From Deltaproteobacteria bacterium (GTDB lineage Bacteria; Desulfobacterota; Desulfarculia; Adiutricales; Adiutricaceae): 11,093 nt of DNA. The stretch spans positions 1 through 11,093 of the forward strand of contig JAITLH010000358.1 of assembly GCA_031277995.1 (NCBI GenBank). Reading direction: 5' to 3'. Both the position numbers and the translations under genes were made by a program. The notes under the pieces are model-generated. The model was not told the DNA's origin. It ran no database searches and was given only the letters and a program-made list of their open reading frames with translations. Below, piece by piece: positions 6,614 to 11,093 of the stretch. The stretch's first letter is position 1. The number at the start of each line of letters is the position of its first letter.

Positions 6614-7225
6614 GTTTAAACCTTCCCCTAAAGCCACAAGCCATATAGCTTTTAGTGTTTAGTGGGCGAAAGTGGGGTTGATAAAATCAACTCCTTGTAT
6701 ATGAAAAGCTCCCTTTCCAAGGCGAATCGGGAAAGGAGACGATAAAGTCGCGGTTAAAAAAATAAAAAAAATAAAATCAAGTCACGCTTGCCTATAATTA
6801 GAATGAAATAAGCTCACCGATTGGTATTGATATAAGATATTTTTTTCCGTTAAAATATGACGCGCTAGTTTATTTTAGATAAAATAATATCTTGAGTTAA
6901 TTTCCGTATATTTAAAGTAAAAAATAATTTTTTATCGCATGTATTTAATTTAGCTCTTGTATTTAATGAAAAAATACCACAAGTAAAAGCTACCATGAGT
7001 TAAAAATAAAAGTCACTATGTACTTAAATAACTCTAATAGTGATTAAAGCTTATTTTTTTAGTAATTTAACAACTATTGTATGGTCGATTTGTTTTTACA
7101 ACTATATCGTATCACGAAATTAAAAAAAATACTCGCGATTTAGCTTAACTTAAATTTTTCCCAGATTGAGTCGTTATTTCAGGCGTTTTTAAAATTATCC
7201 CGTTTTTTTTATTCTTTTGGCCATG

Positions 7226-7329
7226 AAAAAAAGTCAGTCGGAAAGGCTCATTGGCTTAGCCCTAAGGCGCTTAGCCCGAAAAGGCGTTTTCAAGGCGCCA
7301 AGCGGCCTAACTCCCCAAAGGTCTTTCTA
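7226..7329 (-). ncRNA. Candidate small RNA or leader start below a good promoter
   Basis: A transcript started by the 7336-7364 promoter would begin near 7329 with a GC-rich, structured 100 bases. These contain a 9-base direct repeat (GGGCTAAGC twice, about 15 bases apart), a GAAAA / TTTTC hairpin and a seven-T run at 7232-7226. No strong stem lies directly before the T-run, so the end is uncertain; the transcript may run on as a roughly 730-base leader of the zapB-zapA-rny genes. It does not match tRNA, SRP RNA or 6S RNA as I know them. Confidence 0.25.
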
Positions 7330-7335
7330 GGGACA

Positions 7336-7364
7336 ATTATAACATAATCCATTTCGAAATGTAA
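7336..7364 (-). promoter_or_regulatory. Sigma-70-type promoter with extended -10
   Basis: On the minus strand TTACAT (7364-7359), 17 bases, then TATAAT (7341-7336), preceded by TG one base before the -10 (TGTTATAAT). The -10 is perfect, the spacing ideal and the -35 matches at 4 of 6. Transcription would start near 7329 and run toward zapB. Confidence 0.6.
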
Positions 7365-7432
7365 TTTTTCGTAGACAATCCAATAGATAAGGCCAATGAG
7401 CGGTTTTTAAGCCCGGGATTGGGGTTTTGGGT

Positions 7433-7455
7433 AAAAAAACAAGGTTAGTTCCTTG
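7433..7455 (-). terminator. Compact intrinsic terminator after the GAF/GGDEF-like gene
   Basis: On the minus strand CAAGG (7455-7451), loop AACTAA, CCTTG (7444-7440), then seven T residues (7439-7433). The stem is short but perfect, and the T-run follows at once. It lies about 240 bases after the stop of the 7694-8794 gene and just before the 7336-7364 promoter, so it would separate the two transcription units. Confidence 0.6.
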
Positions 7456-7569
7456 AGTTAGGAGCGGGGGCTTCGCGGCGCGGTCAGGGGGGACGAGTGG
7501 GCTTCCAGTCCTTACGGCAAGAGCCGTTTTATGGCCCCCAGGCGAAAACCGACCTAAGCAAAGCGGCCC

Positions 7570-7608
7570 GGCTAGATAGGCCCCTGATTGGAAAGCGGCG
7601 GCCCGGCT
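7570..7608 (+). repeat. 39-bp exact direct repeat, copy 1
   Basis: Identical to 7642-7680, with a 72-base offset. A diverged half-copy (7602-7640, GCCCGGCTCAATTAGGCCCC) lies between, which implies an underlying unit of about 36 bases. It lies in the 3' non-coding region of the GAF/GGDEF-like gene. Confidence 0.85.
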
Positions 7609-7641
7609 CAATTAGGCCCCCAAGTTGGAAACCCAAGGTTA

Positions 7642-7680
7642 GGCTAGATAGGCCCCTGATTGGAAAGCGGCGGCCCGGCT
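7642..7680 (+). repeat. 39-bp exact direct repeat, copy 2
   Basis: Second copy of the 7570-7608 element, ending 13 bases from the stop codon of the minus-strand gene. Lack of any mismatch suggests recent duplication or gene conversion. An open + strand frame across it reads RLDRPLIGKRRPG twice, but this is only a side effect of the repeat. Confidence 0.85.
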
Positions 7681-7693
7681 GGATTGGGGTGAG

Positions 7694-8794
7694 CTAGGTG
7701 CTCGCGGCTAGGTTAGATAAGGCCACCTCGAGAAGCGATTCGGACTTTTGGCCATCGGAGGGGTAGTTGGCTTCGGAGCGGTGAAAGACAAAGTTAATCC
7801 GGCCCGTGCGGGTTGGGATTGACCATTGGCTCAGGGTACGTTGAAAATTGACGATGGCGTCGTCGAGGTTAAACCTATCCGACGCCGGGGCGGCCACGCA
7901 AAAAAGGCCGTAGGAGAGGTGGCCCAGTTCCCAATCATGGGCCGAGCGATCCAAAAGCACGTTGGCCAATTCCTTTAGTAATTTCGCGGCTTCGGCCTGG
8001 CCAAAGCTCAGGGCGTAGCGGCCAAAACCCGAGACGTTGAGTAAAGTAAGGGTGACCCCATCTTCCTTATGGCTTTCCATTAAACGTTCAAGCCTGTTTA
8101 TGAAATAAGTGCGATGGGGTAGGGCGGTCTGGGTTTCGAGTTGGTTTAGTTCCAGGACCCAGTTTAGGAGTTTAAACTGCTGGTAATGGGAAGATAACCT
8201 TAAGGCCACGAAATCAAGAAAATGAATGGCCTCGTCTTCCAAGACCTGGTTGGCTTTGCCGGCCAAAAGGAGGGAACCCCTGACGGCGCCGTTGTAGATT
8301 AAAGGCCAGGCGTAAAAGGTGGTCGCTTTTTTTAGCGGATCGCCGGGGTAAAAAATGAAGGGGAGTTCCTCGACGCTTTTGATGGAAGTGATGGCCAGGG
8401 GTTGGGCGTTGGCATGGACGTATCCGGCCAAGCCCGAGGACATGGGCTGCCGGGAATCCAAACTCGAGGGTAGGGGCTGTCCGGCGATGACGACGTAGTG
8501 ATTGGGATCGCCTACCAATACCTCGGTTAGAAAACCCCAGGAGAGATTGGAGTAAGCCAAAACGAACTTTAAAAGTTCCCTTTGCCAGGGGTTCTTTTCG
8601 TCATGGTAGAGAAAGATTTCTTCCAATTGCCAACAGAGGGTTAGGGTATTGGCTTTGGAGAGTTCGTCGGGGGGAGTGGGGGTTGGTTGGTTGGACCGAC
8701 TGTTAATTTTACTTAAGACCTTGTCCAGGCCATGGCCAAATTGCTTGATAAGACTATTGCCGCCGGTTGGGGGGGTGTTACGCTTTGAGCTCAC
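7694..8794 (-). CDS. GAF-like / degenerate GGDEF-like protein
   Basis: A 366-residue cytoplasmic protein with no signal peptide or membrane segment. Residues 1-50 are a Ser/Pro-rich tail. About 55-205 read as a GAF-like sensor fold (GLAGYVHANAQPLAI, FYAWPLIYNGAVRGSLLLAGK, then a helix EDEAIHFLDFVALRLSSH). About 220-345 follow the GGDEF fold (LPHRTYFINRLERLM for the usual LPNR...L; VTLTLLNVSGFGRYALSFG for the strand before the loop). Where active cyclases have GGDEF or GGEEF this protein has SYGLF (294-298), without the acidic residues needed for metal and GTP chemistry. It should therefore not make cyclic di-GMP; it might bind a ligand or partner. The start is GTG, supported by GAGGAG 5 bases upstream. 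It lies 431 bases downstream of rplI and probably has its own promoter. Confidence 0.7.
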   Translation of the reverse strand: MSSKRNTPPTGGNSLIKQFGHGLDKVLSKINSRSNQPTPTPPDELSKANTLTLCWQLEEIFLYHDEKNPWQRELLKFVLAYSNLSWGFLTEVLVGDPNHYVVIAGQPLPSSLDSRQPMSSGLAGYVHANAQPLAITSIKSVEELPFIFYPGDPLKKATTFYAWPLIYNGAVRGSLLLAGKANQVLEDEAIHFLDFVALRLSSHYQQFKLLNWVLELNQLETQTALPHRTYFINRLERLMESHKEDGVTLTLLNVSGFGRYALSFGQAEAAKLLKELANVLLDRSAHDWELGHLSYGLFCVAAPASDRFNLDDAIVNFQRTLSQWSIPTRTGRINFVFHRSEANYPSDGQKSESLLEVALSNLAAST

Positions 8795-8799
8795 GACCG

Positions 8800-8805
8800 C
8801 TCCTC
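8800..8805 (-). promoter_or_regulatory. Ribosome binding site that supports a GTG start
   Basis: GAGGAG on the minus strand, 5 bases before the GTG at 8794. The nearby ATG at 8807 is out of frame, so the GTG is the best start. Confidence 0.7.
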
Positions 8806-8809
8806 ATGG

Positions 8810-8862
8810 CCGGGCCATTGGCCCGGTTAACGCCGGTGACGGCCAATCGGTCCGGACGGACC
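8810..8862 (-). promoter_or_regulatory. Two hairpins in the leader of the GAF/GGDEF-like gene
   Basis: GGTCC / GGACC (8849-8862, 4-base loop) and CCGGGCC / GGCCCGG (8810-8826, 3-base loop) are both perfect. The second lies only 4 bases upstream of the ribosome binding site, where it could affect translation. No T-run follows. It matches no riboswitch class I recognise. Confidence 0.4.
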
Positions 8863-9087
8863 TAAGTGGTCGCCAACGGTTTGGGAGAACGCCAATTGTG
8901 ATTATGACAACTTGAATGGTCCAAAAATTGCCGGAACGATTTGTCCCATGGTTAAGGGAAAGGCCGTTTTTGGGTTCTTTGGAAATTTTAATCGTTGGTA
9001 TCTAACTCGCGGCCAGAAGTTAAAACGCGGGCGATCTTATTTAACCAAAAACGGAAAGGTTTTTCCGCGAAAAAAAGTGGGTTGGCT

Positions 9088-9138
9088 AAAAAGCCCTGGC
9101 CCGGCCAAACCGTTTTGCTCGGAAAACGGCTTGGCCGG
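9088..9138 (-). terminator. Long hairpin, probable end of the rpsF-rpsR-rplI transcript
   Basis: CCGGCCAA (9101-9108) pairs with TTGGCCGG (9131-9138), and CCGTTTT (9110-9116) with AAAACGG (9123-9129). This gives 15 bp with one A-C mismatch and a 6-base loop. On the minus strand TTTTT follows 8 bases after the stem (9092-9088). The site is about 90 bases past the rplI stop. The gap before the T-run keeps this uncertain. Confidence 0.5.
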
Positions 9139-9225
9139 AACCAAGACGCGAAACTTGGGTTTAAGCCCTGGATTTAACCATTGGCTTTAAACCATGGGTT
9201 TAAGGCCGGGGTTTGGAAATCGGGC

Positions 9226-9744
9226 TTAAAAACCGTCATCCAGGTCTTGGGTATACATTTCCCCGTCGTCGCCCGCGTAATCGGGCGCTTCTTCCATGGC
9301 GTTTTCGGATACGACCTTGACCTTAAAGGTGGCGTTAACGTCTTGGTGGAGTTTGACCGAGACTTCAAAATCCCCAAGGGACTTGATCGGTTCGGCCAAG
9401 CGCAGGCGCTTACGGTCTATGGAGTAACCTTTCTCCTCGGCCGCGGCGACGATGTCCGACGTGGTTACCGCTCCATAAAGCCGGCCTTTGTCACCGGACT
9501 TACGACGCATGACCAAAACCAGCGAGGCGAGCTGGACCCTTTGGGCCAAGGCCGAGTTTTTGGCTTCCTTGGCCCGGCTCTCAAACTCTTCGCGTTTGCG
9601 GGCCAGGGCCTTAAGGTTGCTTTTGGTGGCTTCAAGGGCCGTGCCGGTGGGGAGCAGGAAATTGCGGGCAAAGCCGGGGGCGACTTTGATCACCTGCCCG
9701 GCCATTCCCAGGTTACTTACGTCTTTGGTCAGAATGATTTCCAT
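9226..9744 (-). CDS. rplI: 50S ribosomal protein L9 (bL9) with acidic C-terminal tail
   Basis: L9 binds 23S rRNA with its N-domain at the base of the L1 stalk. The family signature is complete at residues 13-40 (GMAGQVIKVAPGFARNFLLP, then GTALEAT). A connecting helix (about 42-74) and the C-domain (about 75-147; GRLYGAVTTSDIVAA, LHQDVNATFKVKVV) follow. The protein has 172 residues against a usual 148 or so; the extra C-terminal 25 are acidic (DYAGDDGEMYTQDLDDGF). The ATG lies 15 bases after the rpsR stop, with GGAGG 9 bases upstream of it. It is the last gene of the rpsF-rpsR-rplI operon. The dnaB gene often found next in other bacteria is not here. Confidence 0.97.
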   Translation of the reverse strand: MEIILTKDVSNLGMAGQVIKVAPGFARNFLLPTGTALEATKSNLKALARKREEFESRAKEAKNSALAQRVQLASLVLVMRRKSGDKGRLYGAVTTSDIVAAAEEKGYSIDRKRLRLAEPIKSLGDFEVSVKLHQDVNATFKVKVVSENAMEEAPDYAGDDGEMYTQDLDDGF

Positions 9745-9759
9745 CGGTCCCGACCTCCA

Positions 9760-10047
9760 TCAATACTGGCTAGACGGCACCATGGCCGTGTAGGGAAGTA
9801 AGGCCATATAACGGGCCCTTAAGATGGTCCTGGTCAAAAGCCTTTGGTGTTTGGCGCAGTTGCCGCTGATGCGTCTGGGAACTATCTTGCCCCGCTCGGT
9901 TACGTAGGGCCTAAGGGCTTTGACGTCCTTGTAATCGACGGAGTCGATATGGTCGGCGCAAAAGCGACAAACCTTACGACGATAGGGTTTTTTCTTGCCC
10001 CGGCCGCGGCGGGGATTCTTGTCATCGGAACCACTGTAGTCAGCCAT
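9760..10047 (-). CDS. rpsR: 30S ribosomal protein S18 (bS18)
   Basis: S18 forms a heterodimer with S6 and binds the central domain of 16S rRNA at the platform. The protein has 95 residues: a basic Arg/Lys-rich N-terminus (11-25), the core with DYKDVKALRPYVTERGKIVPRR (38-59), and the SGNCAKHQRLLTRTILRARYMALLPY ending. Cys27, Cys30, Cys64 and His67 are all present, so this is the zinc-binding (C+) form, not the zinc-free one. The ATG has AGGAG 7 bases upstream, and the region overlaps the rpsF stop closely (12 bases between the genes), which suggests coupled translation. Confidence 0.98.
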   Translation of the reverse strand: MADYSGSDDKNPRRGRGKKKPYRRKVCRFCADHIDSVDYKDVKALRPYVTERGKIVPRRISGNCAKHQRLLTRTILRARYMALLPYTAMVPSSQY

Positions 10048-10059
10048 GAGTGCTCTCCT

Positions 10060-10617
10060 TTAATTCGTCTCTCCGACGGGCTCTTCGTCGGTTAAATCTT
10101 CATGGTCATCGGATAGGGACGAATCCTCGGAATCGTAGGAATCATCCGAATCGGCGGATTGGCCATCGTCGCCTTCCTCGGCCAAATCGCCATCGGCGTC
10201 AAACCCGTCTGGCGATTGACCGGCCTGGTAAGTCACCTGGCCATGGCTTTGCTGGCTTTTTTCTTTCTTGGCCGCTTCGTTGGCGATGTTGTCAAGAACG
10301 GTCTGGTATTTTTCCTGGGTAAAGTTTTTGTCCAAAACGATGGTCAAATACTTGAAGACCTGCTCATCGATCTTTAGGTTGCGTTCCAGCTCGTTGGCCA
10401 CCTCGGGCTTGCCCCTGTAATCATACAGGATGTAAAAGCCGTAATACTCTTTGTTGACCGGATAAGCCAGCTTCAATCGTCCCTTTTCTTCGACGGTGAC
10501 GACTTGCGCCTCTCCCTTGGTCAAGATCCCCTGGATCTTGTCCTTAAAGGCCTCGAGTTGATCGGCCATCAAGTTGGGGGAAAGGAGGATGTAGGTTTCG
10601 TACCTTCTAAAATACAT
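10060..10617 (-). CDS. rpsF: 30S ribosomal protein S6 (bS6) with long acidic tail
   Basis: S6 pairs with S18 on 16S rRNA. The ferredoxin-like fold spans residues 1-100: MYFRRYETYILLSPNL, the QLEAFKDKIQGILTKGEAQV helix and strand, RLKLAYPVNKEYYGFYILYDY, and FKYLTIVLDKNF. The product has 185 residues against a usual 95-135. The last 50 (137-183) are a low-complexity Asp/Glu/Ser tail with no fold. The start is set at 10617 because AGGAG lies 5 bases upstream and MYFRRYE is the normal S6 N-terminus; the frame stays open to an upstream ATG at 10692, but that part overlaps the leader hairpins. Tail residues are acidic enough to carry a strong negative charge; S6 tails are known to vary, and in E. 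coli S6 is glutamylated at its C-terminus. Confidence 0.97.
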   Translation of the reverse strand: MYFRRYETYILLSPNLMADQLEAFKDKIQGILTKGEAQVVTVEEKGRLKLAYPVNKEYYGFYILYDYRGKPEVANELERNLKIDEQVFKYLTIVLDKNFTQEKYQTVLDNIANEAAKKEKSQQSHGQVTYQAGQSPDGFDADGDLAEEGDDGQSADSDDSYDSEDSSLSDDHEDLTDEEPVGETN

Positions 10618-10622
10618 GGTCA

Positions 10623-10627
10623 CTCCT
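10623..10627 (-). promoter_or_regulatory. Ribosome binding site that fixes the rpsF start
   Basis: AGGAG on the minus strand, 5 bases before the ATG at 10617. It supports the shorter S6 and rules against the 25-residue extension starting at 10692. Confidence 0.75.
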
Positions 10628-10639
10628 CTTGGACCTATG

Positions 10640-10677
10640 GCCCCGCATAAAAAAACCATGGGTTTTTCCGTCGGGGC
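10640..10677 (-). promoter_or_regulatory. Candidate S6:S18 autoregulatory leader hairpin
   Basis: On the minus strand GCCCCG (10677-10672) pairs with CGGGGC (10645-10640). Inside, AAAAACC and GGTTTTT pair over 7 bp with a CAT loop, separated by an ACGG internal loop. The hairpin ends 12 bases before the rpsF ribosome binding site. S6:S18 leaders of many bacteria have a stem with a CCG-containing internal loop that mimics the 16S site. Position and form fit, but I could not verify the exact consensus. Confidence 0.5.
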
Positions 10678-10683
10678 GAGAGT

Positions 10684-10702
10684 GGCCGCCATATGGGCGG
10701 CA
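10684..10702 (-). promoter_or_regulatory. Small GC-rich hairpin at the 5' end of the rpsF leader
   Basis: GCCGCC and GGCGGC pair over 6 bp around a CATAT loop, shortly after the predicted transcription start. It may protect the 5' end of the message or be part of the leader fold. Confidence 0.4.
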
Positions 10703-10714
10703 TGTTAAACGAGT

Positions 10715-10743
10715 AACATACCCTAAATTACCTCCCATGTCAA
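10715..10743 (-). promoter_or_regulatory. Sigma-70 promoter of the rpsF-rpsR-rplI operon
   Basis: On the minus strand TTGACA (10743-10738), 17 bases, TATGTT (10720-10715). The -35 is perfect, the -10 matches at 4 of 6, and spacing is ideal. The start near 10708 gives a leader of about 90 bases that contains the two hairpins listed. Confidence 0.7.
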
Positions 10744-10999
10744 TGGTCCTAAAACGAAAAATTTGTTGGGGCCATGGTGATAATAGACTTACGAAAAATT
10801 ATAATATTTCTCTCCGGGCGCTTAAAGATTTTTATTATTGATTAAAAATCGTCTTTATCTAAAAAAGCTCAAGTTGGGTTCCCTAAAAAAAATAAATAAA
10901 AATCCCAAAACGTTTTTTACGGTAAATTTCATGAATTTTACCCCGGGGTTCGAACCGGCCGGGAGCGCCCGAACCATTTTTAGGGGGGCGGCGAGGTTA
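10744..10999. other. Non-coding DNA upstream of the rpsF promoter
   Basis: AT-rich, with an 8-bp hairpin GATTTTTA / TAAAAATC (10827-10850) and a GC-rich stretch at about 10943-10998. A minus-strand frame is open from 10855 to the window edge, but it is made of the 15-bp repeat plus sequence without a family pattern, so I do not call a gene. Confidence 0.45.
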
Positions 11000-11093
11000 G
11001 CCATGGTCCATCTGGCCGTGGTCCATCCGGCCATGGTCCATCTGGCCATGGTCCATCTGGCCGTGGTCCATCTGGCCATGGTCCATCTGGCCG
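11000..11093 (+). repeat. 15-bp tandem repeat (minisatellite), runs off the window
   Basis: The unit GCCATGGTCCATCTG occurs six times in line from 11000 to 11089, followed by GCCG of a seventh. Variation is limited to A/G in the fourth base (second and fifth units) and T/C in unit two. Because 15 is divisible by 3, it stays open in frame and reads ARWTM on the minus strand. It has no spacers, so it is not a CRISPR array. Confidence 0.95.

Larger units (their letters stand above)
6602..7693. other. 1.09-kb gap, AT-rich core with GC-rich ends, no supported gene
   Basis: Near zapB there are two hairpins (GTTGAT / ATCAAC, 6676-6690; CCTTTCC / GGAAAGG, about 6713-6737) that would lie in its 5' leader. 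The core at 6750-7220 is strongly AT-rich. It has inverted repeats AAGATATT / AATATCTT (about 6834-6894) and TCACTAT / ATAGTGA (about 7013-7043), the latter followed within 12 bases by a T-run. Farther on lie a promoter (7336-7364), a terminator (7433-7455) and a repeated stretch (7570-7680). I see no protein pattern. Confidence 0.5.
8795..9225. other. Spacer between rplI and the GAF/GGDEF-like gene
   Basis: No gene is supported; the two small + strand open frames here lack family patterns. It holds the hairpin downstream of rplI (9101-9138), the palindrome TTAAACC / GGTTTAA (9187-9203), repeated GGGTTTAAG-type words (9156-9205) and the two leader hairpins above. CATAAT on the minus strand at about 8902-8907 is a possible -10 but lacks a good -35. 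Confidence 0.5.

Noticed and set aside
6183..6662. 159-residue Ser-rich + strand open frame
   Set aside because: It is the antisense of the Glu/Lys-rich zapB-like coiled coil, which gives Ser/Phe/Leu-rich shadows.
7497..7697. 66-residue + strand frame with repeated RLDRPLIGKRRPG
   Set aside because: The protein repeat follows from the 39-bp DNA repeat; no ribosome site, and the DNA copies are identical at the base level, not just in protein.
9181..9801. 206-residue + strand open frame
   Set aside because: It lies opposite rplI and the end of rpsR; low stop frequency comes from the real genes on the other strand.
10618..10692. Longer S6 starting at 10692
   Set aside because: The extra 25 residues are not S6-like, overlap the leader hairpins, and the start near 10617 has the ribosome site.
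10944..10974. GGTTCGAACC, tRNA T-loop-like palindrome
   Set aside because: T-stem bases do not pair on either strand with the proper 7-base loop, and no cloverleaf can be built around it.
10855..11079. 74-residue minus-strand frame with ARWTM repeats
   Set aside because: Open only because the repeat unit is 15 bases; the rest has no recognisable domain, and the gene would begin in or beyond the repeat. Reconsider if the contig is extended.
11000..11093. CRISPR array
   Set aside because: Units are 15 bases with no unique spacers, so it is a plain tandem repeat.

Overview
The window reads as a bacterial chromosome segment, most likely from a Desulfobacterota (deltaproteobacterial) lineage. 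The reasons are the ZapB-like / ZapA / RNase Y (rny) gene order, the GVRGSIPSP-type metallo-beta-lactamase-fold protein, and the rpsF-rpsR-rplI cluster. This placement is inferred from gene content only. By my count only about 57% of the bases are coding, which is low for a free-living bacterium and would fit a host-associated or decaying genome. The spacers alternate between very AT-rich and GC-rich blocks.

Left end (1-1541, + strand): two intact small genes and the 3' end of a third form a tandem family. They resemble the C-terminal DUF4351-type helical domain of Rpn / PD-(D/E)XK nuclease-transposases, but no nuclease domain is present. The spacers between them share a repeated segment and palindromic 3' ends, so the unit seems to have been duplicated with its flanks. 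Next, on the minus strand, comes an MBL-fold hydrolase (1624-2661). A 1.47-kb spacer (2662-4129) follows with no gene I can support, but with two +-oriented terminator-like hairpins.

Middle (4130-6601, minus strand): a zapB-like gene, zapA and rny are transcribed in that order. They cover Z-ring assembly and membrane-anchored mRNA decay. The rny stop codon lies inside an inverted repeat whose 3' partner is present in three tandem copies. A long non-coding region (6602-7693) includes a good minus-strand promoter (7336-7364) about 730 bases upstream of zapB, a 39-bp exact direct repeat and a compact terminator.

Right end (7694-11093, minus strand): a GTG-started cytoplasmic protein has a GAF-like domain and a GGDEF-like domain whose catalytic signature is lost, so it is probably a sensor or effector rather than a cyclase. 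Upstream is the rpsF-rpsR-rplI operon (S6, S18, L9), with a TTGACA-17-TATGTT promoter and a hairpin leader in the place where S6:S18 autoregulation acts. S6 and L9 both carry acidic C-terminal extensions. The window ends inside a 15-bp tandem repeat.

I found no complete transposase, integrase, CRISPR array, rRNA or tRNA. The most unusual content is the orphan DUF4351-like gene array and the unexplained structured non-coding stretches.
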